Positions 1 through 8,897 of a stretch of DNA of 64,000 bases are shown in pieces. Position 1 is the first letter of the stretch; the number at the start of each line of letters is the position of its first letter. Made by a program: the position numbers and the translations under genes. Source of the DNA: UBA11222 sp049323435 (lineage in GTDB: Bacteria > Pseudomonadota > Alphaproteobacteria > UBA11222); NCBI GenBank assembly GCA_049323435.1, contig JBMOMX010000023.1, positions 1-64,000 on the forward strand, given 5' to 3'. The notes under the pieces are model-generated. The model did no database searches, had not been told where the DNA came from, and was given only the letters and a program-made list of their open reading frames with translations.

Positions 1-21
1 CAGCATTGACCCCCTCCCTAA

Positions 22-44
22 CCCTCCCCCTTTCAGGGGGTGGG
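22..44. repeat. C-rich/G-rich imperfect hairpin
   Basis: A run of CCCTCCCCC is followed after a few bases by GGGGGTGGG, giving an imperfect stem with one T-T mismatch. Such C-rich/G-rich hairpins are common between genes in alphaproteobacteria. It may close a transcript from a gene left of the window. The rest of 1-201 holds no convincing gene; TATAAA at 121-126 could be a -10 for the next gene, but no good -35 is seen. Confidence 0.4.
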
Positions 45-201
45 AATCCCATCCTCTCGCGAACAAGCTTTTGAGACGTTCAGCCAGTCTACGCCATTTA
101 TCGCGGGCGGCAAAAGATGTTATAAAACTGACGGTGATCCGGGCCTGGTCCATGGAATCAGAAATTGAGAATATAATTCAACAAGATGGGAAGAGCGTCA
201 C

Positions 202-1845
202 ATGTCAGCAGCACAGCAGAAATCCGCGGCTAAACCCGCCCCGCATTATGACGCCATTGTGGTAGGCGCGGGGTTTGGCGGGCTGGCCATGCTCAACCGG
301 TTGCGCAAGCTGGGTCTTTCCGTCCGGGTGCTGGAGGCCGGCGACGGCGTTGGCGGCACCTGGTATTGGAACCGCTATCCGGGCGCACGCTGCGATGTGG
401 AAAGCATGGAATATTCCTATCAGTTCGATGAAGACCTGCAACAGGAATGGGAATGGCCGGAACGTTATTCGCCACAGCCGGTCATTCTGAAATATCTCAA
501 CCATGTCGCCGACCGGTTTGACATGCGCAAGGACATTCAGTTCAACACCCGCGTCAAAGGCGCGGTGTTTGACGAGGCCGCGCACCGCTGGACCGTGACA
601 ACGGAAAATGGCGACAGCCTGACCGCCACTTATTGCATCATGGCGACAGGGTGCCTGTCCGCCCCCAATACGCCGGACTTCAAGGGATCGGACAGCTTCA
701 AGGGAGAAATCTATCACACCGGCAAATGGCCGCAGGCGGGCGTCGATTTCACCGGCAAGCGGGTGGGCATTATCGGCACCGGTTCATCGGCCATTCAGTC
801 GATCCCCATTATCGCCGAACAGGCCGCGCATCTGACGGTGTTTCAGCGCACGCCGAACTATTCCGTTCCGGCGCGCAACCGCCCGATCGATCCGGAACTG
901 GTGCGCCAGATCAAATCGGATTACGCCAATTTCCGCGCCCGCGAAAATCAGCAGCAAACCGCATTCGGTTCGCGCTTCGAGACCAGCAATGTCGCGATCC
1001 TGGATATTTCCAAGGCGGAGCGTGACGCGCTGTTTGAAAAATACTGGGATATTGGCGGACTGCTGTTTTTATACGCCTCCAGCGATCTGCTGCTGAACCG
1101 CGCAGCCAACGAAACGGCGGCCGAATTTATCCGTGGCAAAATCCGCAGCATCGTGAAGGACGCGGCCACCGCCGAACTGCTCTGCCCCGATACGGTTGTG
1201 GGTTGCAAACGGCTGTGTGCCGACACCGGCTATTATGAAACCTTCAACCGGGCGAATGTGACGCTGGTCGATGTCAAATCCACGCCGATTGAGGAACTGA
1301 CCCCAAAAGGCCTGCGCACCGGCAAGGCCGAATATGAACTGGACGCCATCATATTCGCCACCGGTTTTGACGCCATGACCGGATCGCTGCTGCGCATGGA
1401 TATTCGCGGCCGCAAGGGGCTGAGCCTGCAACAGAAATGGGCCGAAGGGCCGCGCACCTATCTGGGCCTGACCGTGGTGGGCTTTCCCAACATGTTCATT
1501 ATTTCCGGGCCGGGCAGCCCGTCGGTGCTGACCAATATGGTGCCCAGCATCGAGCAGCATGTGAACTGGATTTCCGATACCATCAGCGATCTGCGCCAGC
1601 GCCAGCTAGACTGCATCGAGCCGGTGGTTGAGGCCGAAAATGCCTGGGTCGATCATGTCAATGAGGTGGCAGGCTATACTTTGTTCCCGACCTGCAACAG
1701 CTGGTATCTGGGCGCCAATATTCCCGGCAAGCCGCGCGTGTTCATGCCCTATCTTGGCTTTCCCGCCTATGTCGAGAAATGCAATCAGGTGCGCGCCGCC
1801 AACTATGAAGGCTTCGCGCTGAGCAGCGCAGCCGCTGGAGGGTAA
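202..1845 (+). CDS. Baeyer-Villiger flavin monooxygenase (cyclohexanone/phenylacetone monooxygenase type)
   Basis: This 547-residue flavoprotein should insert one oxygen atom of O2 into a ketone to give an ester or lactone, using FAD and NADPH in the cytoplasm. The FAD Rossmann motif GAGFGG is at residues 22-27. The Baeyer-Villiger fingerprint FxGxxxHxxxWP is intact at 166-177 (FKGEIYHTGKWP). A second, NADPH-type Rossmann motif (GTGSSA) follows at about 191-196. Length matches single-chain type I enzymes. The ATG at 202 has GGGAAG about 9 bases upstream. It stands alone, so the natural substrate cannot be read from context; cyclic, steroidal or aryl ketones are all possible. The family is certain, the substrate unknown. 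Confidence 0.93.
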   Translation: MSAAQQKSAAKPAPHYDAIVVGAGFGGLAMLNRLRKLGLSVRVLEAGDGVGGTWYWNRYPGARCDVESMEYSYQFDEDLQQEWEWPERYSPQPVILKYLNHVADRFDMRKDIQFNTRVKGAVFDEAAHRWTVTTENGDSLTATYCIMATGCLSAPNTPDFKGSDSFKGEIYHTGKWPQAGVDFTGKRVGIIGTGSSAIQSIPIIAEQAAHLTVFQRTPNYSVPARNRPIDPELVRQIKSDYANFRARENQQQTAFGSRFETSNVAILDISKAERDALFEKYWDIGGLLFLYASSDLLLNRAANETAAEFIRGKIRSIVKDAATAELLCPDTVVGCKRLCADTGYYETFNRANVTLVDVKSTPIEELTPKGLRTGKAEYELDAIIFATGFDAMTGSLLRMDIRGRKGLSLQQKWAEGPRTYLGLTVVGFPNMFIISGPGSPSVLTNMVPSIEQHVNWISDTISDLRQRQLDCIEPVVEAENAWVDHVNEVAGYTLFPTCNSWYLGANIPGKPRVFMPYLGFPAYVEKCNQVRAANYEGFALSSAAAGG

Positions 1846-1860
1846 GGGGGGCCACGTCCT

Positions 1861-2037
1861 TTTAGAGCGGTTTGATTTCAAGTTTGACCATGCAACACAC
1901 TCTAACCTGTCACCCCGGATTTATTCCAGGGTCCAGGGCCACATAGAAAGGCCTGTGTTTGTGACCCTGGACCCCGCACCAAATGCGGGGTGACAGAGTG
2001 GATGGGCCGATTCAATCTAAAATCATACCGATCTAAA
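1861..2037. repeat. Nested palindromic intergenic element
   Basis: Two inverted repeats sit one inside the other. The outer arms are 1861-1878 (TTTAGAGCGGTTTGATTT) and 2020-2037, whose reverse complement differs at only two positions. The inner arms lie within 1908-1995: TGTCACCCCGG...AGGGTCCAGGG on the left and its near-complement at 1962-1995. The whole unit is about 177 bp, carries no reading frame and fills the gap between the monooxygenase and recJ. It looks like a small non-autonomous mobile or dispersed palindromic unit. Both arm types resemble intergenic repeats common in alphaproteobacteria. Confidence 0.6.
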
Positions 2038-2053
2038 CGGAGCAGGCTTTAAC

Positions 2054-2089
2054 GCGATGACCGCGATGTTACTGATGCGCGGTCATCGC
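2054..2089 (-). terminator. Strong 12-bp hairpin downstream of recJ
   Basis: The arms 2054-2065 and 2078-2089 are a perfect 12-bp inverted repeat (GCGATGACCGCG) with a 12-base loop. It lies just beyond the recJ stop in the leftward reading direction. There is no U-tract after it on that strand, so it is a candidate 3'-end hairpin rather than a textbook intrinsic terminator. Confidence 0.45.
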
Positions 2090-2104
2090 AACTCCGGCAC
2101 ATTT

Positions 2105-3898
2105 TCAGGCATTTGAAGCAAAGCTGGCATCTTCCACATGCAGTTGGACACGGCGTTCCCCGCGCCAGATGTCGGCGCGCAACTTACCGGCGACATGTAG
2201 CGGGCCGTTGCGCATCCCAGCCAGCAGCGCCTGACCCAGCGGGGTTTCAGCACATCCAAACGCGATACCGGACAGTTTCTGTCCCCCGCCCGCCGTCAGA
2301 ACAAGCCGCACATGCCCGGTGCCCACAATGCTGGAATTTACAATATTGGCATTGGTAATGACAAAACGCGGTTCGGGATTGCCCGCCCCGAATGGGCCGG
2401 CCAGCTCCAGCGCGTCAATCAGTTCTACCGTCGCCGCACCCGCCGCCAGCACGCCGTCAAGGGTCATGTCGCCCGCATCACCGGCGGCATCCACCTGGGG
2501 GCCAAGACGGTGGATTAAAAAACTGCGCAGCGCGTCTATCTTCTGCGCTTCGACGGTCAGCCCCGCCGCCATATTGTGGCCGCCGCCATTACGCAGCAGG
2601 CCGGCCTGGCTTGCCGCAATCACCGCACTGCCCAGATCAACGCCGGTGATGGAGCGGCCGGAGCCCTTGCCAATGCCCTGTTCGTCAATCCCGATCACCA
2701 GCGCGGGCAGGTTAAAGCGTTCCTTTAACCGGCTGGCGGCAATACCGATCACGCCGGGATGCCAGCCTTTGCCCGCCACCAGCACCAGCGGTTCGTTGGC
2801 GTTGCGCTGTTGCGCCTGCGCAAGTGCTGCTTCCAGCACCATCGCTTCAATGGCCTGGCGCTCGCGGTTCAGCAAATTTAATTCCCCGGCGATAATGCCC
2901 ACCTCATCGGGATCGTCGCTGGACAGCAGGCGCGCGCCCAGATCGGATTTGCCGACGCGCCCGCCCGCATTGATACGCGGGCCGAACACGAACCCGGCAT
3001 GATAGGCCGTGGGCGCGGTGTCAATCCCGGCAATTTCCGCCAGTGCGCGCAGACCCGCATTGTGGCGGCGCGCCATCACCTTCAGGCCCTGCCGGACCAG
3101 CATCCGGTTAACCCCGGTCAGCGGCGCCACATCGCAAATCGTGCCCAGCGCCACCAGATCAAGCCATTGCAGTAAATTCGGTTCATTGTGACCAGCGCGC
3201 TTATACCAGCCTTGATTGCGCAAACACCGGTTCAGCGCCACAAGCAGCAGGAAGCAAACGCCAACCGCCGCCAATTGTCCGTGTCCGGAGCAATCATCCA
3301 GCCGGTTTGGATTGATGACCGCGAACGCATCCGGCAGCAGGATATCGGCCTGATGATGGTCCGCCACGATAATATCCATCCCCGCGCGTGTTCCCGCAGT
3401 CAGCGCCGCATAGGCCAGGGTGCCGCAATCCACCGTAATCAGAACGCGGACCCCCTGCCCGGCCAGCGCCGTCAGCGCCGCCGCATTGGGCCCATAGCCT
3501 TCCTGGATACGGTCGGGGATATAAAGTGTCAGCGGCACACCGATAGAAGCGAAAAAACGCTTTAACAGCGCCGCCGAGGTGGCGCCGTCCACATCATAAT
3601 CACCAAACACGGCGATGCTTTCCCCGCCCATGACAGCCTGCGCCAGGCGCGCCGCCGCGCGCTCCATATCCACCAGGCTGGCGGGATCGGGCAAATCATT
3701 TTGCAGGCTTGGGCGCAGAAAAGTTTCCGCCGATGCGATGGAAACCCCGCGTCCAGCCAGAACCCGCCCCAGAATTTCGGGAATATCATAGCCCTGGGTC
3801 AGGGCCAGGGCGGTGCGTTCATCATAATGGCGCAAGCGCCAGCATCGGCCATTCAGCGACCGCCCGACCCCGAGAAAAGGCGGCGGTAATGGGGTCAT
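2105..3898 (-). CDS. recJ: Single-stranded-DNA-specific 5'-3' exonuclease RecJ
   Basis: RecJ degrades single-stranded DNA from the 5' end in recombination and mismatch repair. From the start used here, the DHH-superfamily motifs are in order: DYDVDG at about 100-105, VDCGT at about 156-160, ADHH at about 179-182, then GTICDVAPL. The DHHA1 part contains INAGGRVG and GGGHNMAAG, and a C-terminal OB-type region includes FGAGNPEPRF. Length (597 aa) is normal. The ATG at 3898 directly follows the glpX stop (TGAcATG); a GTG at 3919 would overlap glpX by 20 bp, and neither has a clear Shine-Dalgarno. It is last in the leftward alaC-hom-glpX-recJ series and probably translationally coupled to glpX. 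Confidence 0.95.
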   Translation of the reverse strand: MTPLPPPFLGVGRSLNGRCWRLRHYDERTALALTQGYDIPEILGRVLAGRGVSIASAETFLRPSLQNDLPDPASLVDMERAAARLAQAVMGGESIAVFGDYDVDGATSAALLKRFFASIGVPLTLYIPDRIQEGYGPNAAALTALAGQGVRVLITVDCGTLAYAALTAGTRAGMDIIVADHHQADILLPDAFAVINPNRLDDCSGHGQLAAVGVCFLLLVALNRCLRNQGWYKRAGHNEPNLLQWLDLVALGTICDVAPLTGVNRMLVRQGLKVMARRHNAGLRALAEIAGIDTAPTAYHAGFVFGPRINAGGRVGKSDLGARLLSSDDPDEVGIIAGELNLLNRERQAIEAMVLEAALAQAQQRNANEPLVLVAGKGWHPGVIGIAASRLKERFNLPALVIGIDEQGIGKGSGRSITGVDLGSAVIAASQAGLLRNGGGHNMAAGLTVEAQKIDALRSFLIHRLGPQVDAAGDAGDMTLDGVLAAGAATVELIDALELAGPFGAGNPEPRFVITNANIVNSSIVGTGHVRLVLTAGGGQKLSGIAFGCAETPLGQALLAGMRNGPLHVAGKLRADIWRGERRVQLHVEDASFASNA

Positions 3899-3899
3899 G

Positions 3900-4877
3900 T
3901 CAGGTGAATTTGCTTTCACTGGCGTGACGCGCGCGAATCCAGCGCACAGTGCCGCTGGCCGAACGCATCACTACAGTATGCGTGGATACCGCCCCGTTGC
4001 TTTCACGGTGAATGCCATCCAGCATGGAGCCATCGGTTACACCGGTCGCGGAAAAGATCACATCCCCTGACGCAAGTTCTTCCAGAACATATTTATGATC
4101 CAGCACTTTTACGCCCATCTTGTGGGCGCGCTCACGCTGCTCGTCATTGGTAAACAGCAGCCGGCCCTGCATCTGCCCGCCAATACAGCGCAATGCCGCA
4201 GCCGCCAGCACACCTTCCGGCGCCCCGCCCGAACCAATATAGATATCTATGCCGGTATGGGCCTGGGTTGTTGCAATCACACCCGCGACATCGCCATCCG
4301 GGATGAGTTGAATACGCGCCCCTACGCTGCGAATGCTTTTGATGATTTCGGCATGGCGCGGGCGGTCCAGCACGCAGGCCGTGATTTCATGAACCGGCAC
4401 ACCCTTTGCCTCCGCCAGGGCGCGGATATTTTCCGCCGGCGTGCGGTCCAGATCAACAATGCCCTTGGGAAAGCCGCTGCCGATCGCCAGCTTGTCCATA
4501 TACACATCCGGTGCATTCAGCAGATTGCCTTTCTCGGCGAACGCCACCACCGCAAGCGCATTGGGCATCGCCTTTGCGGTTATGGTCGTACCTTCCAGCG
4601 GATCCAGCGCAATATCCAGTTCCGGCCCGCTTCCGGTTCCGACTTTTTCACCGATATACAGCATTGGCGCCTCGTCGCGCTCGCCCTCGCCGATGACGAT
4701 AGTACCGCGCATATCCAGCTTGTTCAGGGCCGTGCGCATGGCGTCAACGGCGGCCTGGTCGGCGGCCTTTTCATCGCCGCACCCGATCAGGCGTGAGGCG
4801 GCAATCGCCGCCGCTTCCGTGACGCGCGCAATTTCCATGCTGAACACCCGGTCCAGGACTGGTTTCGTTTCTGCCAT
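3900..4877 (-). CDS. glpX: Class II fructose-1,6-bisphosphatase GlpX
   Basis: This enzyme hydrolyses fructose 1,6-bisphosphate to fructose 6-phosphate in gluconeogenesis, with Mg/Mn. The class II signatures are clear: GEGERDEAPM at residues 63-72 and DPLEGTT at 92-98 supply the metal-binding acidic residues. The 325-residue length is normal. A strong AGGAG lies upstream of the ATG. It sits between hom and recJ, an arrangement I recognise from other alphaproteobacteria. Some family members also hydrolyse sedoheptulose 1,7-bisphosphate, which the sequence cannot exclude. Confidence 0.95.
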   Translation of the reverse strand: MAETKPVLDRVFSMEIARVTEAAAIAASRLIGCGDEKAADQAAVDAMRTALNKLDMRGTIVIGEGERDEAPMLYIGEKVGTGSGPELDIALDPLEGTTITAKAMPNALAVVAFAEKGNLLNAPDVYMDKLAIGSGFPKGIVDLDRTPAENIRALAEAKGVPVHEITACVLDRPRHAEIIKSIRSVGARIQLIPDGDVAGVIATTQAHTGIDIYIGSGGAPEGVLAAAALRCIGGQMQGRLLFTNDEQRERAHKMGVKVLDHKYVLEELASGDVIFSATGVTDGSMLDGIHRESNGAVSTHTVVMRSASGTVRWIRARHASESKFT

Positions 4878-4909
4878 GGTCTATCTCCTAAGCCGGTTGG
4901 CGTTGCTCG

Positions 4910-6205
4910 TTAAAGTTTTTCAATGCGAATGCGCACAGGGGTTTCGATGACCTGTTTGAGGCCGGAAAGCTGTGTCAGCACCCGGTTCATGCAGGCTTCT
5001 TCGGTGTCATGCGTAATCAGAACGACCGGCACCCCTTCACTGGGAGACCGGCCGCGCTGAATGATGCTGTCGATAGATACGCCATGCTCCGCCATGATGG
5101 CCGTAATCCCAGCCATGACACCCGGCTGATCGCGCACGGTGAGGCGCACATAATTAGCCCCATGATGCTTCTCCATCGGACTGGAAGGCGCGCGTTCAAG
5201 CAGGCTGCAAGGTGCGGCGAAAGGCGGCAATATCCGGTTGCGGGCAATATCAATGATATCGGCAATCACGGCAGACGCTGTGGGGCCTGCACCGGCCCCC
5301 GGGCCTTCAAAAACACTTTGCCCGGCATAGTTTCCTACAGCGACGACTGCATTTGTGACCCCGCCCACTTCCGCAATCGGAGATCCCAATGGCGCCATGC
5401 AGGGATGCACCCGCTGTTCAATACCGTGCGCCGTGCGCCGCGCCAGCCCAAGCAGCTTGATGCGATAGCCGAACTCCCTGGCAAAGCGGATATCGAGCGC
5501 CCCGACATGCCGGATTCCCTCAATGAAAACCCCGGGAAAATTCACATGCGCGCCATAGGCAAGACTGGCGAGAATGGTCAATTTATGGGCGGTATCAATG
5601 CCGTCCACGTCAAAGCTCGGATCGGCTTCGGCATAGCCCAATTTCTGCGCTTCAGATAAAACCTCGTGGAAATCCGCGCCGGTATCTTCCATCTTGGTCA
5701 GAATATAATTGCAGGTTCCATTCAGAATGCCATAGACCCGCTCGAACCTGTTGGCCGCCAATCCTTCCCGGATGGCCTTGATCACCGGAATACCGCCACC
5801 CACAGCCGCCTCAAAACACAGCGCCCGATCTGCTTTTTCGGCGCGCAAAGCCAGCGCGCCGCCATGCAGCGCAAGCAGCGCCTTGTTTGCCGTCACCACA
5901 TGTTTGCCCGCATCAAGCGCCGCTTCCACGGTTTCGCGCGCGGCCCCTTCGGCGCCGCCGATCAGTTCGACAACCACATCGACATGCGGATCCCTTGCCA
6001 GCGTCCGTGCGTCATCGTGCCAGGTAAAGGAAGACAGGCCGCCTACACCCCGGCTCTTTGTCCTGTCGCGCGCTGAGATGGCGGTTACTTCGAGGGCGCG
6101 GCCGCAACGCTGGCGCAACAGATCCTGCTGTTCTGCAAGCAGGTTCAACACCCCCACGCCTACCGTGCCAAGGCCCGCGATTCCCAGCCGTAATGGATCA
6201 CTCAC
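4910..6205 (-). CDS. hom: Homoserine dehydrogenase with C-terminal ACT domain
   Basis: It reduces aspartate semialdehyde to homoserine with NAD(P)H, the branch point towards threonine and methionine. The nucleotide-binding motif GLGTVG is at 11-16. The catalytic domain has NGTCNYILTKM and EADPSFDVDGIDTAHK, which holds the conserved acidic residue and lysine. An ACT regulatory domain occupies roughly the last 80 residues, suggesting threonine feedback control. The start is GTG. A 15-bp gap separates it from alaC upstream, consistent with one amino-acid operon. Length 431 aa is typical for the monofunctional ACT-bearing form; there is no aspartokinase domain. Confidence 0.95.
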   Translation of the reverse strand: MSDPLRLGIAGLGTVGVGVLNLLAEQQDLLRQRCGRALEVTAISARDRTKSRGVGGLSSFTWHDDARTLARDPHVDVVVELIGGAEGAARETVEAALDAGKHVVTANKALLALHGGALALRAEKADRALCFEAAVGGGIPVIKAIREGLAANRFERVYGILNGTCNYILTKMEDTGADFHEVLSEAQKLGYAEADPSFDVDGIDTAHKLTILASLAYGAHVNFPGVFIEGIRHVGALDIRFAREFGYRIKLLGLARRTAHGIEQRVHPCMAPLGSPIAEVGGVTNAVVAVGNYAGQSVFEGPGAGAGPTASAVIADIIDIARNRILPPFAAPCSLLERAPSSPMEKHHGANYVRLTVRDQPGVMAGITAIMAEHGVSIDSIIQRGRSPSEGVPVVLITHDTEEACMNRVLTQLSGLKQVIETPVRIRIEKL

Positions 6206-6220
6206 CTGGCCCCGCCCCCA

Positions 6221-7450
6221 TCAATAAGAGGCTGCTTTGCGCTGGTCGGATGCCTGCCCCATAAAGGTTTCCGCATCCGCCATGAAGCGCCGTACATTGC
6301 GCGCCGCCTGCCGGATACGCTGTTCATTTTCGACCAGGCCAATCCGCACATGCCCATCGCCATATTCCCCAAAGCCCAGTCCCGGCGCCACGGCAATATC
6401 GGCATGCTGTAACAGCAGTTTCGAAAACTCCAGCGAGCCAAGCGATTTAAACGGTTCCGGAATGGGCGCCCAGGCAAACATGCTGGCAGGCGGCGACGGA
6501 ATATCCCAACCCGCGCGCCCCCAGCTTTCGATCAGCACATCACGGCGCGATTTATAGGTTGCGCGTATTTCCTCAACACATTCCTGCGGTCCGTTCAACG
6601 CCGCAGTGGCGGCCACCTGAATCGGCGTGAATGCCCCGTAATCCAGATAGGATTTAATGCGCGTCAGCGCCCCGATCAGATGCCGGTTGCCGGCTGCAAA
6701 ACCGATGCGCCAACCCGGCATGGCGTAGGTCTTGCTGAGCGATGTAAATTCAACCGCAACTTCCTTGGCGCCCGGTATTTGCAGAATGGATGGGGGCGGA
6801 TTGCCATCAAAATAAATCTCTGCATAGGCAATGTCCGACAGGACAATGATTTCATGCTTGCGGGCGAAGGCGATAATTTCTTCGTAGAATGCCAGATCCG
6901 TGACCTGCGCCGTGGGGTTTGATGGAAAGTTGACGATCAGCGCCTTGGGCGGGGGCACGGAATGGCGCACCGCGCGGGAAAGGCTTTCCATGAATTCACG
7001 CTGCGACTCCACGGCGGGGATGTGCCGGATCGCCGCACCGGCAATAATAAACCCGTAGGGATGTATGGGATAAGAGGGATTTGGCACCAAAATCTGATCG
7101 CCCGGCGAGGTGATCGCCATCGCCAGATTGGCCAGCCCTTCCTTGGACCCAAGGGTTGCGATGATTTCGGTTTCGGGATCCAGATCGACGCCGAAACGGC
7201 GGGCGTAATAACCTGCCTGCGCACGCCGCAGCCCCGGAATACCTCTTGAGGTTGAATAGCGGTTGGTGCGGGGTTTCTGCACATTTTCGATAAGCTTGTC
7301 GACTATGTGCCTGGGTGTCGGCATATCGGGATTGCCCATGCCAAGGTCGATAATGTCCTTGCCGGCAGCACGCGCCTGCGCCTTGAGGCGGTTAACCGAC
7401 TCAAAGACATAGGGTGGCAGGCGCTTGATACGGTGAAACTCGAAGTCCAT
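6221..7450 (-). CDS. alaC: Class I/II aminotransferase, AlaC-type glutamate-pyruvate transaminase
   Basis: A PLP-dependent fold-type I aminotransferase of 409 residues. The sequence tracks E. coli AlaC closely as I remember it: RLPPYVF near the N-terminus, GNPD at 39-42, YSTSRGIP at 65-72, NPSYPIH at 124-130, NFPSNPTAQ at 174-182 and the PLP lysine at 240 in SLSKTYAMPGW. The expected reaction is pyruvate plus glutamate giving alanine plus 2-oxoglutarate. Annotation pipelines often label this subgroup LL-diaminopimelate aminotransferase; its position before hom would fit either alanine or aspartate-family synthesis. Family certain, substrate fairly likely. Confidence 0.88.
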   Translation of the reverse strand: MDFEFHRIKRLPPYVFESVNRLKAQARAAGKDIIDLGMGNPDMPTPRHIVDKLIENVQKPRTNRYSTSRGIPGLRRAQAGYYARRFGVDLDPETEIIATLGSKEGLANLAMAITSPGDQILVPNPSYPIHPYGFIIAGAAIRHIPAVESQREFMESLSRAVRHSVPPPKALIVNFPSNPTAQVTDLAFYEEIIAFARKHEIIVLSDIAYAEIYFDGNPPPSILQIPGAKEVAVEFTSLSKTYAMPGWRIGFAAGNRHLIGALTRIKSYLDYGAFTPIQVAATAALNGPQECVEEIRATYKSRRDVLIESWGRAGWDIPSPPASMFAWAPIPEPFKSLGSLEFSKLLLQHADIAVAPGLGFGEYGDGHVRIGLVENEQRIRQAARNVRRFMADAETFMGQASDQRKAASY

Positions 7451-7497
7451 GGCGATTTGTTTAACTCTTATTCCCGAATGTGTACTTTCTTATAGGC

Positions 7498-8694
7498 TTA
7501 TTCCAGAAACAGGTCCACCCGCCGGGCGGCTGATTCTGCGTCGGCATACCCAGCCGAGGCACCGGACTGGCTATCCCCGACCGCCTCAATGATGATACGG
7601 GCCGCATCGACCCCCTGACGCACCAGCTCATCCGCAACCGCCGTCGCGCGCGCCTGGGATATTTCCCAATTGGCAATCATGCGCTGGCTTTCCGGCTGGC
7701 CGGCGGCAGAACTGGAGGCATGCCCCACCACACGGACCATGCCGAAGCCATTGCTGGCGGCACGCGCCACTTGAGCAAGGGTTTGCCGGTCATTGCCGGA
7801 TAGCTGTGACGATCCCGAAGCAAAGGGAATAGTTGCGAAGGCCCCGCCACCGCGTCCTGAAAGTACCGGCGTGACAGGCAGCGCGGCTGGAATACCGGGT
7901 AAGGGCTTGCGCAGCGTTTCCTGATAGCGCTGGGCCACGCCTGCGGGCAGCGATGCCGCAAGATCCGCAGGAAGGGGCTGCGCCGCCGATGGCTGAAATC
8001 CGCTACTGCCATAAGCCCTGGCTGTCTGAACCGGCGCCGCCGGCACAGGCGCAGCGCGCGGCGCAAGCGGCATCACCGGCGCAGTGGCAACTGGCGAGGC
8101 TGCTGGTGCAGAGGCAACAGGCGCAGGGGCAACAGGCCGGGGCGCCGTTCTCTGGACCGGCGGCGGCGCAACAGCAGGCGCCGGGGCCGCTGGCGGCGGT
8201 GTAACCGGCGCAGCTTCCTGTGCCGGGCGTGCGGGCGCTGGCGCGGCTGGACGGGGCGATGCCATCGCCGCGACCTTGCCGCCTCTTAGGGCCTCATCCG
8301 TATATTTGGCCTGTTCGCGGTCAGCCACCAGTTCACCTGCCAGTTCCTCGCGCTGCGCTGCCGCGGCGGGTGCTTTTTCAGCCGCCCTGGTGGCCGCATC
8401 GCCCTCTGGCACGTCGGCCAAATCGGGGTAATCCTCGTTCTGGGCGGTATCTGCCTGGCCGGTCTCAGAAGCCGCATCAGTGCTGCCGCCATCGCCACCG
8501 TCCTTGCGCCCCGTCTTATCGGGTACAACGCCATCTGCATCTGCCTCCAGCGGCGGCGGCAGCGGTAACGGGCTGTTGTCCGAGTAAAACGGATTCATAC
8601 CGGAACAGCCAGCAATCATCAGCACAGCAAGGGTAGCCGCCAGCGTCGCGCCAACTCTTCCGGGGCCTGTTTTGCGCCCCTCCCTATCAAGCAT
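7498..8694 (-). CDS. OmpA-family lipoprotein with long Pro/Ala-rich linker
   Basis: A 398-residue envelope protein. The N-terminus has a positively charged stretch, a hydrophobic segment and a lipobox (LMIAGC) with Cys30 as the probable lipidation site. Residues about 35-250 are of low complexity, rich in Ala, Pro, Glu and Asp, and should span the periplasm as an extended linker. The last 110 residues form an OmpA-like peptidoglycan-binding domain (FASGSSQLS, VVGHASSSA, NWEISQARA, ESAARRVDLFLE). The ATG at 8694 follows GGAGGG and is preferred to an upstream TTG. It probably tethers the outer membrane to peptidoglycan, as Pal does, but it is not a standard Pal. Confidence 0.85.
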   Translation of the reverse strand: MLDREGRKTGPGRVGATLAATLAVLMIAGCSGMNPFYSDNSPLPLPPPLEADADGVVPDKTGRKDGGDGGSTDAASETGQADTAQNEDYPDLADVPEGDAATRAAEKAPAAAAQREELAGELVADREQAKYTDEALRGGKVAAMASPRPAAPAPARPAQEAAPVTPPPAAPAPAVAPPPVQRTAPRPVAPAPVASAPAASPVATAPVMPLAPRAAPVPAAPVQTARAYGSSGFQPSAAQPLPADLAASLPAGVAQRYQETLRKPLPGIPAALPVTPVLSGRGGGAFATIPFASGSSQLSGNDRQTLAQVARAASNGFGMVRVVGHASSSAAGQPESQRMIANWEISQARATAVADELVRQGVDAARIIIEAVGDSQSGASAGYADAESAARRVDLFLE

Positions 8695-8838
8695 CAAGCC
8701 CTCCAACCCACTGGATATCTTTATCGGTCAATGATTCGCATTCGCCGAGCATAGAAATTATACGCTTATTTAGCCTCCAGGATGGCATTTTAGCTGCAAT
8801 AATGACTATATTGAGGCTTCTTACAGCATAAGTCAGCC

Positions 8839-8879
8839 TGTGACATAATTTTGTGACAAACTGGGATTATTTTGTGACA
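8839..8879. promoter_or_regulatory. Three TGTGACA direct repeats upstream of phaC
   Basis: The heptamer TGTGACA occurs at 8839-8845, 8852-8858 and 8873-8879. The last two are extended to TTTGTGACAA. Start-to-start spacing is 13 and 21 bp, the latter two helical turns. The third copy ends 18 bases before the phaC ATG. The array lies in the 203-bp divergent region between the OmpA-like lipoprotein and phaC, so it could be an operator for phaC. It does not resemble the PhaR sites I know; the regulator is unknown. Confidence 0.45.
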
Positions 8880-8897
8880 ACCTAGGACTGCAAGCAA

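Noticed and set aside
2319..3002. 227-codon frame opposite recJ
   Set aside because: Ala/Ser/Pro-rich antisense shadow of recJ with no family resemblance.
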